The notes under the pieces were generated by a model. It did not search any database. It was not told the origin of the DNA and worked only from the letters and a program-made list of their open reading frames with translations. Shown piece by piece: positions 26,101-32,944 of a stretch of DNA of 45,309 bases (position 1 is its first letter; each line of letters begins with the position of its first letter). The position numbers and the translations under genes are program-made. The stretch covers positions 1 to 45,309 of the forward strand of contig JAFUDJ010000008.1 in assembly GCA_017459445.1 (NCBI GenBank), given 5' to 3'. This stretch comes from Prevotella sp. GTDB taxonomy: Bacteria > Bacteroidota > Bacteroidia > Bacteroidales > Bacteroidaceae.

Positions 26101-26219
26101 TTGCCGCCGGCATAGCTGTCGGCAACCGTTCCATCCCATGTCTGCGCCTGTGCCATACCCAAAGATAGCAGGGCAAAAACAAAGAGACAGATTCTGTTTT
26201 TTAGAGTAGTTTGTTTCAT
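23148..26219 (-). CDS. Secreted pectate lyase, polysaccharide lyase family 1, multidomain
   Basis: A 1023-residue protein with a signal peptide (residues 1-26). Residues about 45-330 form a GLUG-like right-handed repeat region (TFDGDGHTISGLYQTFEQVN). Residues 361-457 are a fibronectin type III domain ending TTYYWRVDRVDENG. The PL1 beta-helix starts at about 459 with AFPGAEGYGRFARGGRGG and contains VYSDHTIFDHVTASWGTDET and DNAIWS-type helix turns. A calcium-binding-like DTDNDGLPNWWE segment follows, then a beta-sandwich and the shared C-terminal module (MYDLQGRRVTAPAGRGVYIQ). It cleaves polygalacturonate by beta-elimination. It belongs to the pectin locus with susCD, separated from it by the ATPase insert, and has its own promoter. 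Confidence 0.92.
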   Translation of the reverse strand: MKQTTLKNRICLFVFALLSLGMAQAQTWDGTVADSYAGGNGTKDNPFLISNGAELAKLAQDVNTEKDFSLGRYFRMTQDIVLNEGVIQKGSAALDQGSAFPQTPAIGSYTDDQTYMAFQGTFDGDGHTISGLYQTFEQVNGNYLALFRVLEDAEIRNLGIVDSYVYTGAYLSILAARVINSRIINCYVTGSTLKGWGSNSGPICAQAIGTTKIQNCYTQCTIAGKNDIGAIVGRIGMGETDEVIVENCYTTSSITLNNRTNKGGVTATNSEGSIVRNCYFTAASGDNAVWEAQNKGTEVGCQQMTEEEMKGEAFATLLNENSKQIAAACRWQPVANGLPVHNYTESTPDVENQRDVNMLATNPSPANGDTHADMDNPVLSWTAARDGRTVSQYIYIGTDADAIANATPTSATAALGTETSYTIATELNAMTTYYWRVDRVDENGMATAGDVWSFQPRHLAFPGAEGYGRFARGGRGGKVVYVTNLNSEGPGSLRWALTNGQGPRTVLFKVSGIIDMEFKQCKTDDYVTIAAQTAPGKGICIKHSDIGVGSDCIVRHLRARRGLGTPDDTGNAIGTVYSDHTIFDHVTASWGTDETFSSRGSRNVTFQRSMISEALGIAGHRNYAAGTNHGYAATIGGDIGSFHHNLLADCNGRNWSMGGGADANGHSQGRLDMFNNVCYNWCHRTTDGGAMEMQFVNNYYKMGPATQLTILFSADNETGGDRDQFAYVSGNIRENKDGSLTQDKLGDTYRATGPQPEKAWVSEPFWDSHANIETARNAYKSVLSDVGANQPYSDLTDQRILDEAQHGTYNYIGSKSGIKGEIDDEMDAGGFEEYPETELPAAWDTDNDGLPNWWEELRGTNPRSRTLNYADTNKDMEGDGYTELERYLDFMAQPHLFLAPGGSAVVNVGKLFAGYTKSPEFTAEVTGTGISTTLSESHLTVSATAENALAEVLLRVTDAENATYERRLCVAVTSNATVDTAVRLQKQDADNYTSAPMYDLQGRRVTAPAGRGVYIQNGKKILF

Positions 26220-26296
26220 TTTTGCTTGATTGTTTTTTATTCAAGATTTTGTTCTCATACAGCATCACTGCGCTTCTTGTAATCGCTTTGTGTTTG

Positions 26297-26304
26297 CAAA
26301 GATA
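26297..26304 (-). promoter_or_regulatory. -7 promoter element of the pectate lyase gene
   Basis: The minus strand reads TATCTTTG, an exact TAnnTTTG match, 77 bp upstream of the start codon at 26219. No -33 TTTG at the usual distance was found. Confidence 0.55.
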
Positions 26305-26439
26305 CATATTTTCCTGCAGATAATGGTGGATTTCTCTTCCAAATAGGGAAAAAAAATGCCAGACAGCCTGTTTTAAGAAAAAATAGGGTTCCGTGCATTG
26401 ATATTAATAAGGTTCGCGTACGCGCACGCGAGGCTTTTC

Positions 26440-26700
26440 AAAAAGTTGCCTTCACCTTTCACATGGCGGCGGGAAAGCCCGTAGATAGGGCATTTCCGGG
26501 CTGCCGACCCTTTCTGGACGTTTCACCTATCCTTCACACTGCCTCCACTTTGCCCAATCTTGCCACTTTTTCGCCACTTTTTGGGTGCCGTGAAGGGTAG
26601 GTGAAACGTTTTGAGCCTGTTTTAGGCACTCCAAGGCCTCCAAAACCCCTTTGTACAAAGGAAAAGCGGATTTTCGTGTGAAAGGTGAAAGCAACTTTTT
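26440..26700. repeat. Nested imperfect palindrome, about 261 bp, MITE-like
   Basis: The outer arms 26440-26463 and 26677-26700 are inverted copies matching at 23 of 24 positions (AAAAAGTTGCCTTCACCTTT... against its complement). Inner arms 26519-26537 and 26590-26608 are inverted copies matching at 18 of 19 (CGTTTCACCTATCCTTCAC). Both pairs share nearly the same centre (about 26564-26570), so the piece can fold as one long structure. There is no ORF inside and no clear target-site duplication. Confidence 0.75.
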
Positions 26701-26795
26701 AAATCGGCTACGGGTGTGCGCACGCGCGCGAGGGCTGCCTCGCCACCGCCAACTGATGCCCATTGCCCGCCAACGGAGCCTCGCTCGTGGAAAAA

Positions 26796-26888
26796 CGCTC
26801 ACCGTTTTCGGCAAAACGCTCACCGTTTCAGAAAAATCGCTCACCGTTTTCGGCAAAACGCTCACCGTTTCAGAAAAAAACGCTCACC
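26796..26888. repeat. 21-bp tandem repeats in alternating A-B-A-B order
   Basis: Units starting CGCTCACCGTTT begin at 26796, 26817, 26838 and 26859, with a partial fifth at 26881. Type A ends TTCGGCAAAA and type B ends CAGAAAAAT, alternating as A, B, A, B, so the true period is about 42 bp. The array ends about 20 bp from the stop codon of the ATPase gene. Confidence 0.9.
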
Positions 26889-26908
26889 TGTTTAGTTGGA
26901 AGTAGTAT

Positions 26909-28036
26909 CTACTCATACTCTTTCGAGAACCAAAGCCTGTAGATTGGGTCCAGGAATACAAGTCTCCCACCTTGCAGTTCCACAATATCCTTATTCTGCA
27001 ATATCTTTTTGTTCTTGCTGATGGTATTGGGATTGCCAAGATGGTACTTCGCCCTTGCCTCTTCAGATGACAATTGCTGCACACCGTCCCTAATGGCGCG
27101 AAGCATCTCAACCTGACTGGCTGCAAGTGTTTCCGTATCACTCTGGAACATAGGGGAATTAGTATTAATCATCTGCCTGAGTCCATAGTCAAAAGACTCC
27201 TCTGTAACCTCATCAGCAGAGGCATTCCATACGAAGTAGCAGCATTGCTGTAGATACCAAGAGTGACATTCTGTTGTATCGCATATCCTACTGGCAAAAT
27301 CATCTGAGATATGCTTCCCCGACTTCTTGAATGTATCGCTAATAAAAGGCATCCACTCCTCTTTTGGAATCTTGTTCAAGAACAACAATTGTCCAAAACG
27401 ATAGAATGGCGAATTAGAATTATTAAAGATGTCCAACATCATGTGTCGCTTACTACCATATAGGCAATACGACACGTGTTCCTGCTGCTGCCATGCTGAC
27501 CGCATCTTCCCTTCCATGTTCTTGTATTCCGGAAGATTGGCCAGCTGTTGGAACTCATCAATACAGACAATCATTTTTATCTTCTTGGTCTGAGCCAATG
27601 TTTCCGGTAGTCTCAGAATGTCCATCTTGTCCTGTTCCTGCGGTACAAACTTCACATCGAAAGCCATGAAATTGGTTACATCGTCCTTGATGACTACCTG
27701 CGGCACTACACCCGTCAGGAACTTCTTTGCATCCTGTATGCGCTTCTCCAACTTGCTTGATGCACATGCTATCACCTGACTGGCAAACGTTCTGTAGAAT
27801 TCTGCTTCAGAACCAATACTAAAAGCGTCAATGTAACACACTCTCACATCCTTGTCTTCGTCCTGCAATTCTTCCATAGCCACCTTGACAAGAGAAGACT
27901 TTCCCCATCTGCGCGGAGAAACCAACATGACGTTGATATGAGAAGACAAAAAGCTCTTCAGCTGTGCCCTGTCTTCCACTCTGTCAACGAAATTCTCCTT
28001 CGTTGCCAATGTCCCGTATTGAAATGGAGTATTCAT
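26909..28036 (-). CDS. Stand-alone AAA/STAND-type ATPase with a C-terminal winged helix
   Basis: A 375-residue protein of the archaeal-ATPase-like group (related to MNS/STAND P-loop NTPases) often found as single genes in Bacteroidetes. The Walker A region is SPRRWGKSS (40-48), Walker B is MIVCIDEFQQL, and the start FVDRVEDRAQLKSFL is typical. The last about 70 residues (ASQVEMLRAIRDGVQQLSSE ... ISKNKKILQNKDIVELQGGR) resemble a winged-helix DNA-binding domain. The biological role is unknown; related proteins are often linked to mobile DNA or stress. It interrupts a pectin utilisation locus, is flanked by repeats on both sides and has its own promoter. Confidence 0.85.
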   Translation of the reverse strand: MNTPFQYGTLATKENFVDRVEDRAQLKSFLSSHINVMLVSPRRWGKSSLVKVAMEELQDEDKDVRVCYIDAFSIGSEAEFYRTFASQVIACASSKLEKRIQDAKKFLTGVVPQVVIKDDVTNFMAFDVKFVPQEQDKMDILRLPETLAQTKKIKMIVCIDEFQQLANLPEYKNMEGKMRSAWQQQEHVSYCLYGSKRHMMLDIFNNSNSPFYRFGQLLFLNKIPKEEWMPFISDTFKKSGKHISDDFASRICDTTECHSWYLQQCCYFVWNASADEVTEESFDYGLRQMINTNSPMFQSDTETLAASQVEMLRAIRDGVQQLSSEEARAKYHLGNPNTISKNKKILQNKDIVELQGGRLVFLDPIYRLWFSKEYE

Positions 28037-28068
28037 ATTCTTCTGTGTTTCTGTTTCTAATTACAGTG

Positions 28069-28076
28069 CAAATATA
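28069..28076 (-). promoter_or_regulatory. -7 promoter element of the ATPase gene
   Basis: The minus strand reads TATATTTG (TAnnTTTG), 32 bp upstream of the ATPase start codon at 28036. The inverted repeat at 28079-28117 lies directly upstream, over the -33 position. Confidence 0.6.
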
Positions 28077-28078
28077 CA

Positions 28079-28117
28079 AAAAGTTACCCAAAGGTAACTT
28101 ACCAATGGGTAACTTTT
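28079..28117. promoter_or_regulatory. 12-bp inverted repeat with internal GTTACC/GGTAAC palindrome
   Basis: AAAAGTTACCCA (28079-28090) and TGGGTAACTTTT (28106-28117) are perfect inverted copies with a 15-nt spacer. The left arm also pairs with an inner GGTAAC (28093-28098). On the minus strand the stem ends in TTTT, so it may terminate transcription from the secreted-protein gene at 28234. It also sits exactly upstream of the ATPase -7 box and could be an operator. Confidence 0.65.
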
Positions 28118-28131
28118 ATTATACTTTAACG

Positions 28132-28249
28132 AGCATGAGCGAGCTCATGCTTTATGCTCACTTAATCACGACTTAAGCTAAAGCTTGAGCTCGTTCACGC
28201 TCGATAAAGCATGAGCGAGCTCTTGCTTTATGCTTACTTAATCACGACC
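28132..28249. repeat. Duplicated 3' end of the secreted-protein gene, two 42-bp copies with hairpins
   Basis: Positions 28132-28173 and 28208-28249 match at 39 of 42 bases. The second copy contains the last codons and stop of the gene at 28234 (encoding VVIK, stop) plus a downstream hairpin; the first copy repeats the same codons and stop 76 bp further downstream as non-coding DNA. In the first copy the hairpin arms AGCATGAGC and GCTCATGCT pair perfectly; the second has one mismatch. The gap between the copies holds a further diverged piece (TTGAGCTCGTTCACGCTCG). Confidence 0.8.
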
Positions 28250-31200
28250 TTCTTGCCATTGACGATGTAGAGGCCCTTTGTGGGCTGAGCTACGCGTACA
28301 CCCTGCAGGTTGTAGTATGTAGCGTTCTTCATGTTGTCAGCAGCAATAGCGTTGATGCCTACGGCAGGACCATTATAGGCTACATAGATGACTCCGTAGA
28401 ACCAGTCGTCATTACCGTCAGCGTTCGGACGGAAGTAGACGGTATAGTTTCCTCTACCCTGTGTCAGTTCGCCATTCTCGCCGTAGTTGTTGCCCATACC
28501 GTCGGGATACCAGGTCTGGCTCTCGCCGTCAACCTTCACGACCTTGAACTGAGCATCAGCTTCCAGGTCAAGAGTAATCATGTACTCCTCGATGCCTTCG
28601 GCTGCTTCAGTATTGGCCTGCAGGCTGTAGGTCTCGTCAACAGCCCATCCGGTAAAGTTGCCAACCAGATAGTAAGGACCTGCAACGACAGGCTCCTGAA
28701 TGAACTCGATGGTCCAGCGGGGGTCACCGGGAACAGTGCTGGGAGCCTCGGTACCTTCAACGAGTGTGAATGCTCCGTTGAAGACGCCACCCTCTGCATT
28801 CTCGAAGGCGATAACGCCTGCGACGCTGTTCTGTACGGGCTCGTCGGCATCGCCAGTGTCCTCAGCAGCGCTGGTGTCAGCACCGTCGAAGTTGAAGATG
28901 TTGTTCGTGACAGTCCACTTCGGGTTAGCGCCGCTTTGGCCACCGTTGATGCCCTTGACCACCTGTCCGCTCTTGCCAACATTCACGAAGATGCTGTTGC
29001 GCAGGTAGAAGGCCAGCCAAGTCTGGTTGCTCTGGCGGTGTGTGAAGAAGTTCTTGCCCTTGGCAATGTTGTAGAGCGTAGAGTTGTCGATGGCGATGTT
29101 CTGAGTGGTGATTCCTGCCTCAGTAGCCTTGTTGCCGCTCTGTGTGCTGAACAGCGACTGGTCGGTAGCAGTAGCGGCCCAGATGGTAGACTTCTTGATG
29201 TTGAAGGCACCGATGGCACCGCCGCCGTTGAAGTCGAACGGAACCTTTGTGCAGCCAGTAACGTCGATGTTGCTGTTCTCAACGAGCAGTTCGCTAATCT
29301 GGTTCTTCACCTTGTTGCCATAGACGAGCTGCTGAGCCAAGCCCTTAGCGCTCATGTTCTTGAAGCTGATGCTGCCCAGGTTGTAGAAACCGTTGTCCTG
29401 CAGCTTGTACTCGTTGCCAGCGAGGGTGATGACGGGAGCCTCGAGACCAGTAGCGTCGATGTTCACACCGTTGAACTCAATCTGACCACCGAGGGTCATG
29501 CCGTTCTTCACCACGATGGTAGCCTCGCCGGCATTGATGTCAGAGCCATTGAGGAAGCGGATGGGCGAATTGGTCTTAATCTCACCAGTGGTGGGATACT
29601 CACCAGCCTCCCAGAAGCTAATCTCGATGCTGCTCGGAGCCTCGCTGACGGCGAGAGCCTCGTTGAGGACAGCCACGAAGTCGGTGTTCTCGCTCAGGTC
29701 GACCTCAATCTTGATAGCGTCGGTAGCGTAAGGAACGAGCCAGCGGGGGTCGCCAGTCATGTACTTAGCCTGCTGCGAAGAGGCAGCCACGGTGAAGGCA
29801 CCGGCGGTAGCGTTAGCCAGCGTGAAGGGAACGCCAGCAATGGGGTTCGCAATCTCCTCGGTCTCGTCGCTGGTCGACTGCAGGTCGTTGATGTTAGTCA
29901 GAGCTGCAACAGCTTCGTCACCATCGCCCTCAGTACCAGTCTTCAGGAAGGTGTTGCCCTCAACGGTGTACTTGGGGTTAGCACTGGCCTGACCGCCGTT
30001 CAAGCTGGCCAGGAAGTTGTCCTTACCGCAGTTGGCGATGATGTTGTTCTTCACCTCGAAGGTCAGCCATGTCTGGCCGTTCTGGCGGTGTGTGAAGAAG
30101 TTCTTGCCAGCGCAGATGTTGCTGAGCGTAGAGTTAGTGAACGAGAAGATCTGCTCCTCCAGTCCGGCCTCGGTAGCCTTCTTGCCGCTCTGACCAGTGT
30201 AGAACGAGTTGCTGGTAGCCTCGGCAGCCCAGACGGTGCTGTTGTTGACAGCCAGCTTAGCCACCAGACCGCCGTTGCGGAAGTCGATGACGAAGGGGTT
30301 GCCAGCGAGTGCGATGACGCTGTTGTCGATGGTCAGCTCAGGAATCAGGTAGTTCTGCTTGTTGGAAGAGAACAGAGCCTGTGCCAGACCGGTCACCTTG
30401 ATGTTGGCGAACTTCACTGCGGTACCAGCTACGAAGCCATTCTCGTCTTTCTCAGCTTCCTCGGCAATCTCTGCATACTGCACGAACGGAGATGCCAGAG
30501 CCGAAGCGTCAATGGTAGCGGGAGCAGCTGCGTCGCCTGTGATGGTGAACTTACCAGTAGCGGTGATGCCCTCCTTGATGGTGTACTTACCGCTGCCTTC
30601 GAGGGTGAAGTCAGTCACCTCAGGATAAGCAGCGAGGTGGGCATTGATGTAGCTGCCAATCTCAGAGCCGCTAATGACGAGACCATCCTCACGCATCGGA
30701 GCCACGTCGCCGTAGAGCTTCACAACCTGCAGCACAATGTCACCACCCTCGTAACCGAAGGTTGTGTCATCCACCTTATTCATGGTGCGGGCCACAATCT
30801 TATAGGTCTTAGTCTTGTCCAGACCGTCGGCGATGAGCAGGGTCGACTTGTCCCATGTGCTCTTTGTCAGGGCGATGTCGCCAGTCTTGGTGGCGATAGC
30901 CTCTGTGCCGTCAGCCTCGTAGACCTCAATCTGAGGATAGCCAGCGGTGCCAGCCGAGCCGGAGAAATAGAACTTCACCTTGTCGGTACCCGTCACGTTG
31001 AAAGCAGGATAGCGGTTCTTACCCACGACCATCAGACCGCTGGTAGAGCCGGTCTTAGAGGTAACGGTGAGATAGCCTACCCAGTTGTGGTTCTCAGCAA
31101 TAATCATGTCGTCACAACCGTATGTGACGCCATCCTTTGTGAAATCAGCTTCTTGATAGAAGTCGAACCACATGTTCGGGCGATTGGTCTGCTGGATGGT

Positions 31201-31416
31201 ACCGTTCTCGGTAGTGCCATCATAGCTGTACTCAATCCACTTCTGAGCGTCGGCAGTCAGCGTCCAACTGCCATCGCTGTTCTGCTGAGTCAGGTCGTTG
31301 GTGATGATAATCTCGGCCTGTGCGCCCCAAGGCACCAGCGGCGAGCGAGGTGTCACCTCAGCACTTGCACTCATTCCGGCAACCAAGGCTGCCACTGCGA
31401 ATAAAGTTTTCTTCAT
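28234..31416 (-). CDS. Secreted pectin-locus protein with two 350-residue repeats and a SusE/F-like domain
   Basis: A 1060-residue protein with a signal peptide (residues 1-19). After an N-terminal beta-sandwich (about 30-240) it contains two copies of a beta-helix-like unit of the DUF4957/DUF5123 type (about 275-560 and 605-903). The copies keep GKNFFTHRQxxQTWL at residues 437 and 787, exactly 350 apart, GGQxxANPKxTV, and GDPRW at the end of each. Residues about 910-1015 (YYLVGNFTGWAVDETYSLQ) resemble SusE/SusF carbohydrate-binding domains. The C terminus is the shared module (YYNLQGVRVAQPTKGLYIVN). It lies 40 bp after the 456-residue protein gene. Binding of pectic oligosaccharides at the cell surface is inferred; a lyase activity is possible but no catalytic residues were identified. 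Confidence 0.82.
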   Translation of the reverse strand: MKKTLFAVAALVAGMSASAEVTPRSPLVPWGAQAEIIITNDLTQQNSDGSWTLTADAQKWIEYSYDGTTENGTIQQTNRPNMWFDFYQEADFTKDGVTYGCDDMIIAENHNWVGYLTVTSKTGSTSGLMVVGKNRYPAFNVTGTDKVKFYFSGSAGTAGYPQIEVYEADGTEAIATKTGDIALTKSTWDKSTLLIADGLDKTKTYKIVARTMNKVDDTTFGYEGGDIVLQVVKLYGDVAPMREDGLVISGSEIGSYINAHLAAYPEVTDFTLEGSGKYTIKEGITATGKFTITGDAAAPATIDASALASPFVQYAEIAEEAEKDENGFVAGTAVKFANIKVTGLAQALFSSNKQNYLIPELTIDNSVIALAGNPFVIDFRNGGLVAKLAVNNSTVWAAEATSNSFYTGQSGKKATEAGLEEQIFSFTNSTLSNICAGKNFFTHRQNGQTWLTFEVKNNIIANCGKDNFLASLNGGQASANPKYTVEGNTFLKTGTEGDGDEAVAALTNINDLQSTSDETEEIANPIAGVPFTLANATAGAFTVAASSQQAKYMTGDPRWLVPYATDAIKIEVDLSENTDFVAVLNEALAVSEAPSSIEISFWEAGEYPTTGEIKTNSPIRFLNGSDINAGEATIVVKNGMTLGGQIEFNGVNIDATGLEAPVITLAGNEYKLQDNGFYNLGSISFKNMSAKGLAQQLVYGNKVKNQISELLVENSNIDVTGCTKVPFDFNGGGAIGAFNIKKSTIWAATATDQSLFSTQSGNKATEAGITTQNIAIDNSTLYNIAKGKNFFTHRQSNQTWLAFYLRNSIFVNVGKSGQVVKGINGGQSGANPKWTVTNNIFNFDGADTSAAEDTGDADEPVQNSVAGVIAFENAEGGVFNGAFTLVEGTEAPSTVPGDPRWTIEFIQEPVVAGPYYLVGNFTGWAVDETYSLQANTEAAEGIEEYMITLDLEADAQFKVVKVDGESQTWYPDGMGNNYGENGELTQGRGNYTVYFRPNADGNDDWFYGVIYVAYNGPAVGINAIAADNMKNATYYNLQGVRVAQPTKGLYIVNGKKVVIK

Positions 31417-31456
31417 AATGCTTAGTTTTAGTTAATAATTAGAGAAAATATAAAAG

Positions 31457-32827
31457 TTATTTGTTTACGAACTTCTTGCCTTCACGGACAAGGAGGCCCT
31501 TGGTGTCGGCGCTGACGCGCTGGCCCTGCAGGTTGTAGACGGGAGCGTCGGCAGCAGTCTGTACGGTAATGGTGCGGACGGCAGCGTCAACCTTGTTGCC
31601 CCAGCGGCGGCCTTCCCAGGCATCCTCAGGCATGTTACCCTCCACGGGGTTGCCGAAAGCAGCTGTCTTCTCTGTGGTAAAGGCACATTCCTGAGTGAAG
31701 TCACCCGTATTGACAAACTCGGTTTCAGCACCATCTGTGGCACAAACCAATGCGATACCTATCAGGTAGAGGCGGTACTTAATGCCAATCTTAATGGGTG
31801 TATCGGAAGACCAAGCGACCTTCTTGCCCCACTTCCCTGCCGAGGGTGCGGCATTGTAGCCCGTAGCAGAAGTTGCTGTCCCAACTTCTTCTGGATTCGG
31901 GTCACGTTCATAGTAGGGCCAGCAGTCATTGATGTCAGCAAAGTAATAGTTCATCTCCAACTCCGTGAGTCCGTCGATAGGTTTCTTGGAAAACTCGGTC
32001 TTCTTGGACTCGCTTTCCACCTCCGTGTCATAAGCGGTGGAGCGTGACTTGTTTTCCAGATTGACAGCCATCTTGAACGGTTGGTCTATAGTAACCAAGG
32101 CGGCATTGTAGCCTGTGATGAAAGCATCGTCGCTCACGGCCTCATAGTTCAATGCGCAGTCGGTCAACGTGTAGTAATACTCGTCGTAGCTCAGTCCGTC
32201 AGGATGCTCAGTACTTGGCTCGCAGGGAGTACCACCATGCACCAGCGTAGTACCGACAGAGGGGTCACGATAGGCATTGTTTGACTTTGCCGTGCCGTCG
32301 GGGTTCATGTACTGGGCCTCAATACGTCCACCGTTGCTGGGCAGACGGTCGTGGTTGTAGTTATAGCCATGGCTGGCACACTTGGCATTGGGCAGCGGCA
32401 CGAAATAGAGGACAACCTTCTTCAGGTTCTTGTAACCGGAAGAATAATTATACTCCACACCATTTTCATCAAGGTATGTGCCATAAAGGCCAAGCTTATT
32501 GTCCATCAGCGTAATGCCGCGATAGTAGCCCTTGTTCAGGGTAAATCCTGTCTCAGGGTCCGTGTAGTCATTGCGGAAGGCAATCTGGTAGTTCCAGTCT
32601 GTGGACTCCCCACCAGTGAGAGCCATGCCTGCTGCATTGAACTGGTTTGCCAGAAAGTTGGAGCTCCACGATAGCGGTTCGTCGGGGTAGGCCGGGTCTA
32701 CGGTCATCGTGTCACACGTCAGATAGATGACGCGGTTCTTGGTCAGCGTGTACGCCTTATCGCCCTCTTGGGCAAAGGTAACGAGGCAGAACGCCAAAAG
32801 GACAGTTAGGGTAAAGATTTTCTTCAT
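31457..32827 (-). CDS. Secreted protein of unknown function in the pectin locus
   Basis: A 456-residue protein with a signal peptide (residues 1-19, MKKIFTLTVLLAFCLVTFA). The mature part is rich in Tyr, Asn and Asp, with likely beta-structure (TKNRVIYLTCDTMTVDPAYP, YSSGYKNLKKVVLYFVPLPN). No known domain or catalytic motif was recognised. It ends with a version of the shared C-terminal module (VYNLQGQRVSADTKGLLVRE). Its position between susD and the large repeat protein is where surface glycan-binding proteins are usually encoded, so a binding role is inferred. The gap from susD (117 bp) contains a strong inverted repeat that may lower its expression relative to susCD. Confidence 0.75.
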   Translation of the reverse strand: MKKIFTLTVLLAFCLVTFAQEGDKAYTLTKNRVIYLTCDTMTVDPAYPDEPLSWSSNFLANQFNAAGMALTGGESTDWNYQIAFRNDYTDPETGFTLNKGYYRGITLMDNKLGLYGTYLDENGVEYNYSSGYKNLKKVVLYFVPLPNAKCASHGYNYNHDRLPSNGGRIEAQYMNPDGTAKSNNAYRDPSVGTTLVHGGTPCEPSTEHPDGLSYDEYYYTLTDCALNYEAVSDDAFITGYNAALVTIDQPFKMAVNLENKSRSTAYDTEVESESKKTEFSKKPIDGLTELEMNYYFADINDCWPYYERDPNPEEVGTATSATGYNAAPSAGKWGKKVAWSSDTPIKIGIKYRLYLIGIALVCATDGAETEFVNTGDFTQECAFTTEKTAAFGNPVEGNMPEDAWEGRRWGNKVDAAVRTITVQTAADAPVYNLQGQRVSADTKGLLVREGKKFVNK

Positions 32828-32872
32828 AAGCGTAGTTAATTAATATGATTGGACGTTTTGTTTCTTTTTGGT

Positions 32873-32926
32873 ATCAGAGGCAAAGATATATATTTATTGT
32901 CAATTATACACATCTTTGCCTCTGAT
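32873..32926 (-). promoter_or_regulatory. Perfect 15-bp inverted repeat between susD and the next gene
   Basis: ATCAGAGGCAAAGAT (32873-32887) and ATCTTTGCCTCTGAT (32912-32926) are exact inverted copies with a 24-nt spacer, 18 bp after the susD stop. The left arm on the minus strand contains TATCTTTG (32888-32881), a match to the -7 consensus. It could act as an RNA hairpin that shields the susCD message or attenuates read-through, or as an operator around an internal promoter. No T run follows the stem. Confidence 0.8.
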
Positions 32927-32944
32927 TTTAATTTTAATTAAGTA

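Larger units (their letters stand above)
26305..26908. other. Repeat-rich intergenic region downstream of the ATPase gene
   Basis: About 600 bp without a credible gene. It holds a nested palindrome (26440-26700), alternating CpG-rich runs (CGCGTACGCGCACGCG near 26415 and GCGCACGCGCGCG near 26717), and 21-bp tandem repeats (26796-26888). A minus-strand ORF at 26527-26865 is built partly from the tandem repeats, has no signal or domain and is not called. Confidence 0.6.

Noticed and set aside
26527-26865. Minus-strand ORF of 112 codons
   Set aside because: Formed by the 21-bp repeats and the palindrome; no start context, signal or domain.
28936-31404. Plus-strand ORF of 822 codons
   Set aside because: It lies fully antisense to the large secreted protein gene, whose signal peptide, duplicated motifs and C-terminal module are convincing; the antisense frame has none.
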